Notes: generated by a model not told the origin, from the letters alone. Positions 46,945-58,702 are shown, numbered from the stretch's first letter. The stretch is DNA of 64,000 nt from Corynebacterium sp. CNJ-954 (GCF_001942345.1 NZ_MKKI01000022.1:62001-126000); one strand, 5' to 3'. Numbers and translations are program-made.

Positions 46945-48273
46945 GTGAAATTCACCAGCGAGACAGTATCCGGCGCATCGCGGCCCACATCATCCGGAGA
47001 TGCGGACCACCGTGGCCGTATTCAGAAGCGGACGATGGTCGTCTTGGCTATCTCCCAGGTCGTGGGCACGGTGGGCGTGGGGATCGCTCCGTCAATCGGT
47101 GTCCTTCTGGCGGAGGAGGTGACCTCGAGCGAGACCTGGGCCGGGCTTGCTCGTACTGCGAGTACGCTCGGTGCGGCTTTCCTGGGACTGCCGTTGGGGA
47201 TGTTGGCGGCGAGGTTCGGACGGAGAGCCGCTCTTGCCTCGGGGTGGTGGGTGTCTGCGGTTGGTGCCGGCGTGCTGATTGCTGCGGCGCAGTGGAGCCT
47301 CACTGTGCCGATGTTCCTGGGGCTGCTGTTCATTGGCGCGGGTACGGCGACCAGCCTACAGTCCAGGTTCGCTGCCACCGACCGAGCGCGTCCGCAGGAT
47401 CAGGCGAAGGCGCTGGCGTTGATTGTGTGGGTGGGGACGCTGGGCATGGTTTTGGGACCGAACCTCGGTGTCCCGGGTGGGGTGATCGGCGAGGCGACCG
47501 GGTTGACAGTGTTTGCCGGGGCATTCGCTATCGCCGCAGTGTGCCTGGCTGTGGCGGGCCTGCTGGTTTTCGTGTTCTTGCGCCCGGACCCTCTGGCGGG
47601 GCGGTCTGAAGAGGTGCGGCTGGCTGGGAAAAGTGGTGCCGGGCTGGTGAGGACACCGCTGAGGGAACGCGCGCGGGGGGCGGTGGATGAGCTCAGGTAC
47701 AACCGTCCCGCTCGCACGGCCGTCATCGCGGTCGTCACTGCACAGGTGGTGATGGTCTCGGTGATGACGATGACGCCGGTGCATGTGTCGCATCAGGGTG
47801 GCTCCGTGGAGTTCGTCGGTGTGACGATCAGCCTGCACATCCTCGGCATGTACGCTCTGGCTCCCGTGGTGGGTCTCGTCACGGACCGGATCGGGCACCG
47901 TGCGACCATCGGAATCGGAATCGTCATCTTCGGAGCGTCACTCACTGTCGGTGCCGTGTCACCGGAGAGCCCCGCGGCGGTCGTGACATCACTGATATTG
48001 CTCGGGGTGGGGTGGTCATTCGTGAACGTGGCAGGTTCTGCGTTGTTCAGTCGAGCGGTGCCGGATGAGAATCGTGCAACTGCGCAGGGCGGGGTAGACG
48101 CTTTGTCGAACCTTTGTGGTGCTGTGGCGGCATTCGCATCAGGGCCGCTCATGGCCGTGACAAGTTTCCGGGTGTTGTGCATCATCGCCATGGTGGTTTT
48201 GGTGCCGTTGATCATCATCACCGTGGCACGTACCGAAAATAAGGTCGCTCCGGGCGCTCGGTCAGATGGCTAA
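46945..48273 (+). CDS. MFS transporter
   Basis: Start GTG 46945, apparently leaderless, giving 442 residues with about twelve membrane segments. MFS motifs include LGLPLGMLAARFGRRAALAS between segments 2 and 3 and LVTDRIGHRATIGIGI in the second half. The substrate is unknown. It is divergent from copA; its 3' end overlaps the next gene on the opposite strand by 12 bases. Confidence 0.83.
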   Translation: MKFTSETVSGASRPTSSGDADHRGRIQKRTMVVLAISQVVGTVGVGIAPSIGVLLAEEVTSSETWAGLARTASTLGAAFLGLPLGMLAARFGRRAALASGWWVSAVGAGVLIAAAQWSLTVPMFLGLLFIGAGTATSLQSRFAATDRARPQDQAKALALIVWVGTLGMVLGPNLGVPGGVIGEATGLTVFAGAFAIAAVCLAVAGLLVFVFLRPDPLAGRSEEVRLAGKSGAGLVRTPLRERARGAVDELRYNRPARTAVIAVVTAQVVMVSVMTMTPVHVSHQGGSVEFVGVTISLHILGMYALAPVVGLVTDRIGHRATIGIGIVIFGASLTVGAVSPESPAAVVTSLILLGVGWSFVNVAGSALFSRAVPDENRATAQGGVDALSNLCGAVAAFASGPLMAVTSFRVLCIIAMVVLVPLIIITVARTENKVAPGARSDG

Positions 48274-48786
48274 CGCCACTAGGAACCGTGAAACCATATT
48301 GTAGGCGGCGACAGTGGCCGTGGCTTCCACTGTCTGTTCTTCGCCAAATAGTTCCTTGACATCGTTGATGACGCCTCCGTCAACGCTGACGTTCAGTGTT
48401 GACTGGTCGGTCAGCTCCAGAAGCGCACGTTCTTCTTCACTGAAAATGTCCGCGACGGTTGTTTCTCTGAGCTTCAGTGCCTTGGCCTCCGACCCGCCGG
48501 CGTCGAGGTATGCAGGGTGGTGGACGTTCCACTCGAAGTCGGCTCCGTTGAGGTGGGCGACCCTCAGCATGATCATCTCCCTGTATTCCAGTTTGAGAGC
48601 GAACTCTGCGCGGACGCGTCCCAACAACCCGTTCCACCCGGTGGCGAGGGGAGTACTGCGGAGCAGCACGCGGTCGATCCCGATCAACTCACCCCCGGGG
48701 CGCCGTTGTCGTATTTCTTTAACGATATCGGGCTCATCGCCGTCCTGATCTTCGGAACTCCACGGCGTCACACGTACATTACTCAT
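48262..48786 (-). CDS. Carboxymuconolactone decarboxylase-family protein
   Basis: The protein has 174 residues. The all-helical CMD fold is suggested by EFALKLEYREMIMLRVAHLN, EWNVHHPAYLDAGGSEA and EEQTVEATATVAAYNMVSRF. The AhpD-type CxxC is missing, so it is not an AhpD-like peroxidase partner and is better called a general CMD-family protein, with role unknown. It starts with ATG after GAAGGAAA. Confidence 0.82.
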   Translation of the reverse strand: MSNVRVTPWSSEDQDGDEPDIVKEIRQRRPGGELIGIDRVLLRSTPLATGWNGLLGRVRAEFALKLEYREMIMLRVAHLNGADFEWNVHHPAYLDAGGSEAKALKLRETTVADIFSEEERALLELTDQSTLNVSVDGGVINDVKELFGEEQTVEATATVAAYNMVSRFLVALAI

Positions 48787-48927
48787 GGTATTTCCTTCTT
48801 CGGTAGTTCTCTTCCAGGGCCATGTTAAGCGGCCGGTGGAGTGTTTTCTCCTCCTGCTCGCCAGGACAACGAATATAGTCGGGTGGAAGTGCAGCTTCTA
48901 GGTCTGATTGTCGAATAGGAGGATAGC

Positions 48928-49008
48928 GTGTCGTTATATGTGCCGCTCTGGAGCGAAACCGTGGCGAAGAATGCGGCGTACTGCGGACTGTGTGGTGGCA
49001 GGCCCTAG
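48928..49008 (+). CDS. Possible 26-residue peptide with perfect Shine-Dalgarno
   Basis: GTG 48928 is preceded by AGGAGG at an ideal distance. The frame encodes MSLYVPLWSETVAKN and then AAYCGLCGGRP, ending in TAG. The CxxC and strong ribosome-binding site are notable, but there is no homology I recognise. It stands alone in a 280-base gap upstream of the SDR gene and may be a leader peptide or a remnant. Confidence 0.3.
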   Translation: MSLYVPLWSETVAKNAAYCGLCGGRP

Positions 49009-49098
49009 TAGCGAGGAAGTGGTGGTATTCATTCCGTTGATGCCGCGATAGTCCCTGCAGGACTGGTGGTGCTACGGGAGGTGCGACAAGATAGGGGT

Positions 49099-49878
49099 AT
49101 GTCACGTACATTTTCTGGTCAGAAAGTCATTGTCCTTGGCGGCACCAGCGGTATGGGCCTCGCCGTCGCAGGACAAGTCGCAGCCTCAGGCGGGGCAACG
49201 GTGGTCGTCGGTCGCAACAACCCATCGAAGCTCGAGACAGCCCGGACGGTTCTGTCCGAGTACGGTGTGGATGTCGACGTCATCGCGGCTGACCTCACTG
49301 CCGCCGCCGACGTCACCGAGCTGCGGCGCCAACTCACGGACCGCCACTTCGACGCCACCTTATTAGTGAACGCCGCGGGGGTATTCGTCCCCAAGCCCTT
49401 CCTGGAACACACCGAGACAGATTACGATTCCTATCTGGACCTCAACAAGTCCCTTTTCTTCATTACGCAGACAATCACCCAGAACATGGTCGACGCCGGC
49501 AACGGCGGGTCGATCGTGAACATCGGATCGATGTGGGCGCATCAGGCCATAGGTGCTACACCGTCGTCGGCGTACTCGATGGCGAAGGCAGGACTCCACG
49601 CTATGACGCGGAACATTGCGTTGGAACTGGCTGACAAGGGGATCAGGGTCAATGCCGTTGCTCCTGCCGTGGTGCGTACCCCGATATACGAGGGTTTCAT
49701 ACCGCAGGATGAGGTCTACGATGCGGTCAGCGGCTTCTCCGGTATGCACCCGCTTGGACGGGTGGGAACCCCAGAGGACGTCGCCAATGTCGTGGCTTTC
49801 CTTCTGTCCGGATCCGCGGACTGGGTGACCGGTGCGATCTGGGACACGGACGGAGGGGTCATGGCGGGGAGGAACTAG
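49099..49878 (+). CDS. Short-chain dehydrogenase/reductase
   Basis: The start is ATG 49099, giving 259 residues. The glycine-rich cofactor motif is [14 protein letters not shown], the NAG(AAG) motif is [10 protein letters not shown], and the catalytic Ser, Tyr and Lys are in IVNIGSMW and [11 protein letters not shown]. The C-terminal [15 protein letters not shown] is typical of classical SDRs. The substrate is unknown; an Arg after the first glycine loop (VVGRNN) suggests NADP(H). Confidence 0.93.
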   Translation: MSRTFSGQKVIVLGGTSGMGLAVAGQVAASGGATVVVGRNNPSKLETARTVLSEYGVDVDVIAADLTAAADVTELRRQLTDRHFDATLLVNAAGVFVPKPFLEHTETDYDSYLDLNKSLFFITQTITQNMVDAGNGGSIVNIGSMWAHQAIGATPSSAYSMAKAGLHAMTRNIALELADKGIRVNAVAPAVVRTPIYEGFIPQDEVYDAVSGFSGMHPLGRVGTPEDVANVVAFLLSGSADWVTGAIWDTDGGVMAGRN

Positions 49879-49896
49879 ACTCGCGGCCCCCGGGGA

Positions 49897-50709
49897 TCAG
49901 TCGTCGATGGCGGCGTCCTCATCGTCCGCGTTGGAGCGGGCGTCCTGTTCCTGTTCCCGATGTTCCTCGCACCGGCGCAGTCGCCACCGTCTCCGGCTCA
50001 TGTCGCGTGCCAGCGTCATCGGCTGCCGCAGTTTCTTCTGCGTCGCCCATGAGAGGTCCTGCATGCCGGGGAGCACCCACCCCCGCCAGTAGGCGGTGAT
50101 CATCAGCCCGGAGCCGAGGAACGGCGCGATGATCAGGCCGACCAGGAGCACCGGGAAGTCGCCCGCCACCCCGGACGCGTCGAGGGAGTAGATCCCGACC
50201 ATGACGGCGGCGGTGAGGACGGCCGGCGTGGCGTAGAGCGTCGCTCCACCGAAGATGGCGGGGACCGAGCCGGTCATCACGTCGCGGATCATCCCGCCTC
50301 CGACTACGGTCAGTACGCCGAGGAAGAGGGCGGATGACCACGGAAGGCCGTTGGCCAGGGCCTTCGTTGAACCGGTGGCGGCCCAGACGCCGAGGACGAC
50401 GGCATCGCCGTGGACGCGGAAGATCTCCCACCCACGCGAGTTCATGTGGATCATCGTCGACACCACAGCGCCTACCAGAGCCATGCCGAAGTACCGCATG
50501 TCCTGCATGGCTGCCGGAGGGCCGTTGTCGATGAGGACGTCCCGGATCATCCCACCGCCCAGGGCGGTGATGATGGAGAGGAAGACGATCCCGATGAAGT
50601 CCAGGTTGCGGGCGCGGGCGATGATCGCCCCGATCATCCCGTAGAGCACCACCCCGATCAGGTCGAGGGTCTCGTAGACCGTCCTGATCGACGGGTCGAC
50701 AAAGTCCAT
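49897..50709 (-). CDS. TRIC-family (UPF0126) cation channel protein
   Basis: The protein has 270 residues, about seven membrane segments as an internal repeat, with two copies of GGGMIRDV (ITALGGGMIRDVLIDNGPP and LTVVGGGMIRDVMTGSVPA). These Gly-rich kinks line the channel in bacterial TRIC proteins, which pass K+ or other cations. The cytoplasmic tail (from residue 220) is unusually long, basic then acidic (RRRWRLRR, DARSNADDEDAAIDD). Confidence 0.87.
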   Translation of the reverse strand: MDFVDPSIRTVYETLDLIGVVLYGMIGAIIARARNLDFIGIVFLSIITALGGGMIRDVLIDNGPPAAMQDMRYFGMALVGAVVSTMIHMNSRGWEIFRVHGDAVVLGVWAATGSTKALANGLPWSSALFLGVLTVVGGGMIRDVMTGSVPAIFGGATLYATPAVLTAAVMVGIYSLDASGVAGDFPVLLVGLIIAPFLGSGLMITAYWRGWVLPGMQDLSWATQKKLRQPMTLARDMSRRRWRLRRCEEHREQEQDARSNADDEDAAIDD

Positions 50710-50774
50710 GCCGCCGAGAGTATCGTTTCCTCGCCGATACTTGGCAACAGGGGCGGGTGGAGGTCACACCCCGG

Positions 50775-51632
50775 CTACTCGACTCCCCGCCGCGACAGCA
50801 CGACCGTGGACACGATCATCACGACCAGCGCGCCGGCCATGATCAGCCACTGCGTCCCCTCCACCTGGAAGCGCTCACCGAGGACGAGGTATCCCAGGAC
50901 GAAGGCGACGATCGGCTCGGTGATCGTCATTGCCGGCAGCGAGTTCTTCAGTGCGCCGGCATTGAAGCTGGCCTGTTGGACCAGCGTGCCGATGATGGCG
51001 CATGCGACCAGGCCGTAGGCCTCCCAGCTGGTCAGCAGGGCCGGGACGCCTTCCTGGTTGAAGATGTTGACGACCGACTTCGAGAGGACGGCGAGGTACC
51101 CCATGATGGCGCCGGTCACCGCCCCCAGAATCAGGGCGCGGGTGCGTAACCGGAGTCGGGTGGCCACCCACATCAGGCAGAGCAGGATGACCACCCCGAC
51201 GCCCAGGGTCACCATCCATCTGCTCAGGGTGGGGAAGTCGTTTCCCGGTAAGGGGCGGCCCCAGACCACGACGACGCCGACGGCGACGGTGAGCAGGGCG
51301 GCCCACGCCATTTCCGGCCGCGATACCCGTCGTCCGTCGAACCGGGCTGCCAACGGCAGGGTGAACATCAGGGACAGGACGAGGATCGGCTGGACGACCA
51401 GCAACGTCCCGAATCCGAGGGCGACGATCTGCAGCCCGTAGGCTGACAGCGCGCAGAAGACGCCGGCCCACCACTTCGGGCGGGCGACGGCGGCGAGAAC
51501 CGGGGTTCCGTGGGCGTTGTCGCGATCGCCTGATGTCTGTTCGGCGACCTGGTGCCGGAGGATGGTTCCCCAGGCGACGGTGAGGGCTGACAGGAGGGCG
51601 AAGACGACAGCGAGCAGGTTGCTGTGCATCAT
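50775..51632 (-). CDS. DMT-superfamily membrane transporter
   Basis: About 285 residues with ten membrane segments arranged as in EamA-type drug/metabolite transporters. A repeat with the family's Pro/Glu pattern is visible (LLVVQPILVLSLMFTLPLAA in the first half, MTITEPIVAFVLGYLVLGER in the second). I choose ATG 51632 (or 51629) over the GTG 51638 because AGG is properly spaced. The substrate is unknown. Confidence 0.82.
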   Translation of the reverse strand: MMHSNLLAVVFALLSALTVAWGTILRHQVAEQTSGDRDNAHGTPVLAAVARPKWWAGVFCALSAYGLQIVALGFGTLLVVQPILVLSLMFTLPLAARFDGRRVSRPEMAWAALLTVAVGVVVVWGRPLPGNDFPTLSRWMVTLGVGVVILLCLMWVATRLRLRTRALILGAVTGAIMGYLAVLSKSVVNIFNQEGVPALLTSWEAYGLVACAIIGTLVQQASFNAGALKNSLPAMTITEPIVAFVLGYLVLGERFQVEGTQWLIMAGALVVMIVSTVVLSRRGVE

Positions 51633-51678
51633 CAGCACCTCAGACTAGTCGCCGATTCACAGCGACGTGTCAGCGGCC

Positions 51679-52770
51679 TTACTTCTTGAAGTACTCCTCG
51701 ATCTGGTCGAGCATCAGCATCGCGCTGTAGAAGTCGATGCGGAAGGTCTCAGCGCCGAACTCGAAGATGCGGTCGTTCTTGACCGCGTAGGTGTCACGGG
51801 CGGTGGGCTTCTCCTTCAGCTGCTCACTGACCGGGTTGTCGGCGTCGGCGTTCGTGGCAAAGACCGTCTTGCCGGTGAGACCCTTGTCCAGGTTCTCGTC
51901 GGTCACCTGCACCACGTCAGTACGTCCTGCGTAGTCGCCGTCGGTGCGCACCACGTCCTTACCGGGGACGTCGAGGTCCCAGCCCAGTTCGGTGATGATG
52001 CGGCCCTGGGCGGACTCGCCGGTCATGAAGTTCACGCCGCCGTCCTGCGCGGGCAGGATGAACTGGACGGGCTGCTCCGGTTCCTCGATGTTCTCGGTGA
52101 CCTCGGATGCGCGGTCCTTGAACTCCTGGATGGTGTCCTCGGCCTCTGACTCATGGCCGGTGATCTCACCGAGCTGGGTGGTGACCTCGGTCCAGTCCTT
52201 GTCGGAGTAGTCCAGGACGACTGTCGGAGCAACCTCCTTGAGGCGGTCCACGAGGTCGACAGCGGTGTCGGCACCGGCGGAGGAGACGATGATGAGGTCG
52301 GGGTCCTCGGCGGCGATCTTCTCGAAGTCCGGCTCCAGCTGCCCGATCTCCTTGACTCCGCGCTCATCGGCGACGTCGGCCCACTGCTTGAAGAAGCCCT
52401 TGTCGTCCGAGGTCGGCCCCGGGCTGGCGGCGCCGGAGGCAATGACAGGAGCGTCGATGGAGAGCAGGCTGCCGGTGAGGGTCACCGAGGTGGAGACGAT
52501 CTTCTCGGGCTTGGCCGGGATCTCGACCTCCTCGGTCTTGTCCGTGGGGCTGCCGTTGTCCACTGCGATCGAGTCGACGGTGCGCGGCCACTCACCCTGG
52601 GATTCCGAGGCAGACTCGGACGCCGACCCGGACGCCGACTCCGTGGCGGCACTGGTGTCGTCGGAGGACGAACTGTCGTCGTCGCTGGAGCAGGCGGCGA
52701 GGCTGACAGCGACGCCGGAGGCGAGGAGCGCGCCGACGATCCGGCGACGCATGGTAGGCAGGTGGGTCAT
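51679..52770 (-). CDS. Iron-siderophore ABC transporter substrate-binding lipoprotein
   Basis: The N-terminus has a lipoprotein signal (GALLASGVAVSLAAC, lipobox LAAC) followed by a Ser/Asp/Glu-rich linker and a periplasmic-binding-protein fold (KPEKIVSTSVTLTGSLLSID, DPDLIIVSSAGADTAVDLVD) of the FepB/FecB class. It captures a ferric siderophore at the membrane surface and passes it to a permease; no permease genes lie in the window. A DtxR-like box precedes it, so iron repression is likely. GGGAGAG precedes the ATG. Confidence 0.93.
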   Translation of the reverse strand: MTHLPTMRRRIVGALLASGVAVSLAACSSDDDSSSSDDTSAATESASGSASESASESQGEWPRTVDSIAVDNGSPTDKTEEVEIPAKPEKIVSTSVTLTGSLLSIDAPVIASGAASPGPTSDDKGFFKQWADVADERGVKEIGQLEPDFEKIAAEDPDLIIVSSAGADTAVDLVDRLKEVAPTVVLDYSDKDWTEVTTQLGEITGHESEAEDTIQEFKDRASEVTENIEEPEQPVQFILPAQDGGVNFMTGESAQGRIITELGWDLDVPGKDVVRTDGDYAGRTDVVQVTDENLDKGLTGKTVFATNADADNPVSEQLKEKPTARDTYAVKNDRIFEFGAETFRIDFYSAMLMLDQIEEYFKK

Positions 52771-52874
52771 GGGTTCTCTCCCTTGAAATGAACAGGACGA
52801 CGGTGAAACGACCGCCGCGCAGGTTGTGCGGGGAACATATTAGCCACCGTGGCCCGCGTGGGGTAGGGGGTAGT

Positions 52875-52893
52875 TCAGGTGATGCTAACCTCG
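52875..52893. promoter_or_regulatory. DtxR/IdeR-like iron box between divergent siderophore genes
   Basis: TTCAGGTGATGCTAACCTC matches the 19-base DtxR consensus (TTAGGTTAGSCTAACCTAA) at 14 positions by eye, with a well-kept right half GCTAACCT. It lies 56 bases from the siderophore-interacting gene and 105 bases from the binding-protein gene. Confidence 0.72.
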
Positions 52894-52948
52894 GTGTCGT
52901 TACTCTCCGTCCGCCCGCGCCGCCATCAACAGTGAGGACCTCCCCGAC

Positions 52949-54892
52949 GTGCCACGTATCAGCCGAGACACCGACATCTACCCCATCACCATGCGCGAGC
53001 TGGAGGTGCTGCGTATCGAGGACGTCACCCCCGGAATGCGGCGCGTCGTGTTCGGCGGCGCGGGGCTGCGGGCCCATACCCGTGACGGTGAGGAGGTGCC
53101 GGCGATCGTCTCCGACGGTTTCGACGACGACATGCGGATGATCTTCCCCCACCCGGTCACCGGAGAGCGCCCCTACCCGGTCTCTCTCGGTGACGGCCGT
53201 CTGGACTGGACCGCAGAAGTCAACGAGCTCTTCCGTACGTACACGGTACGGAAGTGGGACCCGGAGGCCGGTGACTTCGGGGAACTGGTCGTCGACTTCG
53301 CCCGCCACGGTGCAGGTCTCGCCGAGGGGTGGTCGGCCGGCGCCTCCGTCGGCGACTGTGTTTTCGCCGCCGGGCCGAAGAACTGTGCCTCGCTGCCGGT
53401 GCACACCGACTGGCTGCTGCTCATCGGTGACGAAACCGCGCTGCCCGCCATCGGACGATGCCTGGAGGAGACGCCCGCGGGGCACCGGGTGGTGGCGGTG
53501 GTCGAGGTGGCTGAGCGCGCTGACATCCAGTCGGACCTCACCGAGGTCGCCTGTGCGGCCTCCCTCGACCTGCGCTGGGTCGTGCGTGCCGAAGGCGGGG
53601 ATTTCACCGAGGTGGTTGCCGCGCTGAGGGATGAGGAAGATGTGCTGCCCAAGGGCACACCGTTCGTCTGGGCCGGGGGAGAGGCGGGACGCCTGAAGGC
53701 GGTGCGCCGTTTCGTCAAGGAACTCGGTGTCCCCCGGGAGCACGTGCAGATCACTGGCTACTGGCGCCGTAACGACGCTGCCACGGAGGCGGACGCCGGT
53801 GACGCCGCAGGGACGGACGCAGGCGCAGGCACCTCCAGTATTTCCCCGTTGATGCAGCTGCACGAACTCAGCGAGACTGCTCCGGGGTTCGCCCTGCAGG
53901 CCGCGGCGCAGCTCGGACTGTTTGAGGCGGTCGACACGGCGGCTGATGCTGCGTCCGGCGACGGGGCGCCCGTGGCGGCGGTCGCCGAGGCGGTGGGTGT
54001 CCCGCAGGAGCGTCTGGTGAGGTTCCTGCGGTACCTGGAGTCGGTCGGTCTGCTCACGCTGCACGCGGAATCGTCCGATGGAGGTCCGCTCGTGAGTCTC
54101 ACCACGCTCGGGACGGAACTCGCTGACCCGGAAGGACTCGTCGCCGGTCTCACCGGCCCGGGCGCGCTGCAGTCGCTGACGTGGCTGCACCTGGCGGAAG
54201 GCCTGCGTGGCGGTGCGTCGGTGCAGGTGGGGGCCACCGGGAGCGACTGGGACGGACTGCGCCGTCAGGATCCGTCACTGGGGGAGTCGCTGGCGGACAG
54301 TGAGGCCACCCGGGCACAGTGGGTCGCTCCCGCACTGGCCACCCGACTGGACGATCTGCCGGGCGGAGCGCCTGCCCGTGTCGCCGTACTCGGCGGGGCG
54401 GAAGGCGTCGCCGCCGCCGTCTACGCCGATGAACTGCTGCGCCGCAACAGTGACCTGCAGGTCACCGTCCTGGTGATGCCCGACGGGCAGGGAAACCCAC
54501 GCTGCCCGCATGAGCGACTGCGTGCCGAGGTCGGCGAACAGCGCCGCGACCGGGTCGAGATCAGCGACTGGGCCCGCGGTGGGGCCGAGGCAGACCTCGT
54601 GCTCCTGGTGGACCCCTTCGCGTTGTGCGTCCCCGACGACGTACCCGAACTGTTGGTGGCCGCAGCGGCGGCGACAGGTGGGACGGGACGGATCCTCGTG
54701 ATCACCAGGTTGCTCGCCGTGAGCGGTGACGAGGACCACGACTACGAGGAAGACCTCACCCGCATGCTCGTCAACGGACGGTGTCTGCCCACCGCGCGTG
54801 ACCTGTCCGACGCGGTGGCACAGGCGGGATTGCGCGGCGTGGCAGACATACCGGTCGGTTGGGGTAGCCACGCAGTCGTCATCGGTGCATGA
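52949..54892 (+). CDS. Siderophore-interacting flavoprotein fused to a methyltransferase-like domain
   Basis: The 647-residue protein has two parts. Residues 1-275 are a siderophore-interacting protein (ferric-siderophore reductase): FAD-site FRTYTVRKW, NAD(P)-region LLIGDETALPAIGRCLEE and VWAGGEAGRLKAVRRFVKEL. After an Ala/Gly/Asp linker (277-300), residues 300-647 resemble an O-methyltransferase: dimerisation winged helix (FALQAAAQLGLFEAVDTA, ERLVRFLRYLESVGLL) and a Rossmann part with EEDLTRMLVNGRCLPTARDL. Its glycine loop is altered (VAVLGGAEGVAA), so methyl transfer is doubtful. The pair may recognise or modify the siderophore, which is inference. Start GTG after GAGGA. Confidence 0.88.
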   Translation: MPRISRDTDIYPITMRELEVLRIEDVTPGMRRVVFGGAGLRAHTRDGEEVPAIVSDGFDDDMRMIFPHPVTGERPYPVSLGDGRLDWTAEVNELFRTYTVRKWDPEAGDFGELVVDFARHGAGLAEGWSAGASVGDCVFAAGPKNCASLPVHTDWLLLIGDETALPAIGRCLEETPAGHRVVAVVEVAERADIQSDLTEVACAASLDLRWVVRAEGGDFTEVVAALRDEEDVLPKGTPFVWAGGEAGRLKAVRRFVKELGVPREHVQITGYWRRNDAATEADAGDAAGTDAGAGTSSISPLMQLHELSETAPGFALQAAAQLGLFEAVDTAADAASGDGAPVAAVAEAVGVPQERLVRFLRYLESVGLLTLHAESSDGGPLVSLTTLGTELADPEGLVAGLTGPGALQSLTWLHLAEGLRGGASVQVGATGSDWDGLRRQDPSLGESLADSEATRAQWVAPALATRLDDLPGGAPARVAVLGGAEGVAAAVYADELLRRNSDLQVTVLVMPDGQGNPRCPHERLRAEVGEQRRDRVEISDWARGGAEADLVLLVDPFALCVPDDVPELLVAAAAATGGTGRILVITRLLAVSGDEDHDYEEDLTRMLVNGRCLPTARDLSDAVAQAGLRGVADIPVGWGSHAVVIGA

Positions 54893-54959
54893 TGTGCCAT
54901 GATGTGCGCAGTACGCGGGGGATAACCGCGGGTACCGACCGGGCCGTCTACTCAGGTAC

Positions 54960-55025
54960 TCTGTCTAAGGTCTGAGCAATAATATCGAGTTATCCCGTCA
55001 ACGCGGGAAGGTGGAGCTGGGAACT
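54960..55025 (+). promoter_or_regulatory. lysC promoter region
   Basis: TAATAT at 54980-54985 is a good -10 candidate about 40 bases before the lysC GTG. GGAG (nine bases upstream of the GTG) provides ribosome binding. I see no lysine-riboswitch motifs. Confidence 0.5.
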
Positions 55026-57366
<2,341 letters not shown>

Positions 57367-57415
57367 CTCTCCGACTACCCGCACACCGCCCTTGTGCGTT
57401 CCGTGGCGTGTCATC

Positions 57416-58015
57416 TCACACGACCGCGGCGACCACCCGGGCGAGCGTCGTCCTGCCGTCCTCCAGGGACACCGTCCCGAGGATGTAGGCACGGGCGATA
57501 CCGTCCGCCGCGCCGAGGATCGCCTGCATCGCGGCGTCGGTGACGTCCCCCGTCGTAGCGAAAGGCAGCAGCGCCGCCTTGCACCGCGTGCTGAAGGCCA
57601 CATCCGCTTCCTGTCGCAGCTGTTCCAGCTCTGCCGAGCCCGACAGCGCACCGCTGACGCCCGGTAGGGCGGCGCTCTCCTCGTCCACGCAGTCCAGGTA
57701 GGAGTCTGCGACGACCTGCGCCGTCGATGCCAGCGTCGCGGCCGACCCCTCGGCGGCGGCAGCGTCGGCTGCCGCGTCCAGCTTGTCGTAGGTGCGGCCC
57801 TTGAACTCCCGGTAGAGCTCCACCAGGATGCCGGCCTTCGTTCCGAAGTGCTGGTAGACCAGCGGCTTCGTCACGCCGGCGTGCTCGGCGAGGCGGGCGG
57901 GGGTCAGTGCGTCGACACCTTCGCGGCCCAGGAAATCACGTGCGGCCTCCATCAACTGGGCATGACGGTCGTCGTAGGACATCCGGCGGCGGGAGCCGGT
58001 TGTGGCAGGGGGCAT
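57416..58015 (-). CDS. TetR-family repressor
   Basis: The 199-residue protein has the TetR helix-turn-helix (LTPARLAEHAGVTKPLVYQHF, then GTKAGILVELYREF) and an all-helical ligand domain. It is divergent from a four-gene oxidoreductase operon, and a perfect 10-base inverted repeat lies between. That pattern fits repression of the operon and itself, released by an electrophile or quinone. The ligand is unknown. GAAAGG precedes its ATG. Confidence 0.92.
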   Translation of the reverse strand: MPPATTGSRRRMSYDDRHAQLMEAARDFLGREGVDALTPARLAEHAGVTKPLVYQHFGTKAGILVELYREFKGRTYDKLDAAADAAAAEGSAATLASTAQVVADSYLDCVDEESAALPGVSGALSGSAELEQLRQEADVAFSTRCKAALLPFATTGDVTDAAMQAILGAADGIARAYILGTVSLEDGRTTLARVVAAVV

Positions 58016-58039
58016 TGCGAACCTTTCAACGATGCGCTA

Positions 58040-58070
58040 AGTTACGAACAGTAAGTTACAGTTCGTAACT
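58040..58070. promoter_or_regulatory. TetR operator candidate
   Basis: AGTTACGAAC (58040-58049) and GTTCGTAACT (58061-58070) are exact inverted repeats separated by 11 bases; a third GTTAC lies in the spacer. The site sits 24 bases from the tetR start and 38 bases from the first operon gene. Confidence 0.8.
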
Positions 58071-58108
58071 CCGTGAATACACCGCAGTCTAACCGAAAGG
58101 TGCAGCAG

Positions 58109-58702
58109 ATGCATGCCCTCGTTCTCTTCGCACACCCGGAATCCGACTCCCTGACCGCCTCGGTCGCCCGCCAGGTCAGCGAACGGCTCGACCAGCAGGG
58201 ATGGACGGCTGACATCGCCGATATCGCCGCTGAGGGGTTCGACTCCCGTCAGAGCAGTGCCGATCTCGACGTGGTCCGGGGAATCGGCGCCCCACCCGCT
58301 GACGTCGTACGTGAGCAGGAGCGCGTGGAACGCGCCGACGCCGTCGTCATCGTCCACCCGGTCTACTGGTGGGCCATGCCCGGTCTGATGAAGGGGTGGT
58401 TCGACCGCGTCCTGACCTTCGGGTGGGCCTTCGGCACCGACGACGCCACCGGCCTGGCGGACCGGGACATCCACCTCGTCCGTGTCGGCGGCAGCTCGCC
58501 GGAAACCTACGACAGGCACGGCTACCGCGATGCGATGCGCACCGGCGTCGAACACGGCATCTTCGAGTTCGCCGGCTCACCGCTGGTGTCGTCCCACCTC
58601 CTGCACAGCGCGCCGGAGGGCGTCGCTGGTCGGCTCGACGAAACCGTCGACGCTGTTGTCGACGCGGTCGTCAACGCCCGGGTGAAAGTGACGGTGTCCT
58701 AG
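58109..58702 (+). CDS. NAD(P)H:quinone oxidoreductase (flavodoxin_2 type, KefF/MdaB-like)
   Basis: The ATG at 58109 has GAAAGG upstream and gives 197 residues. The flavodoxin fold motifs are LVLFAHPESDSLTASVARQV at the N-terminus, VVIVHPVYWWAMPGLMKGWF for the flavin, and FAFGTDDATGLADR-like loops. It should reduce quinones or other electrophiles by two electrons with FMN/FAD. First gene of the TetR-controlled operon. Confidence 0.88.
   Translation: MHALVLFAHPESDSLTASVARQVSERLDQQGWTADIADIAAEGFDSRQSSADLDVVRGIGAPPADVVREQERVERADAVVIVHPVYWWAMPGLMKGWFDRVLTFGWAFGTDDATGLADRDIHLVRVGGSSPETYDRHGYRDAMRTGVEHGIFEFAGSPLVSSHLLHSAPEGVAGRLDETVDAVVDAVVNARVKVTVS

Noticed and set aside
52592-54190. A 532-codon minus-strand frame
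   Set aside because: It is antisense to the siderophore-interacting gene and also overlaps the binding protein; it has shadow composition.
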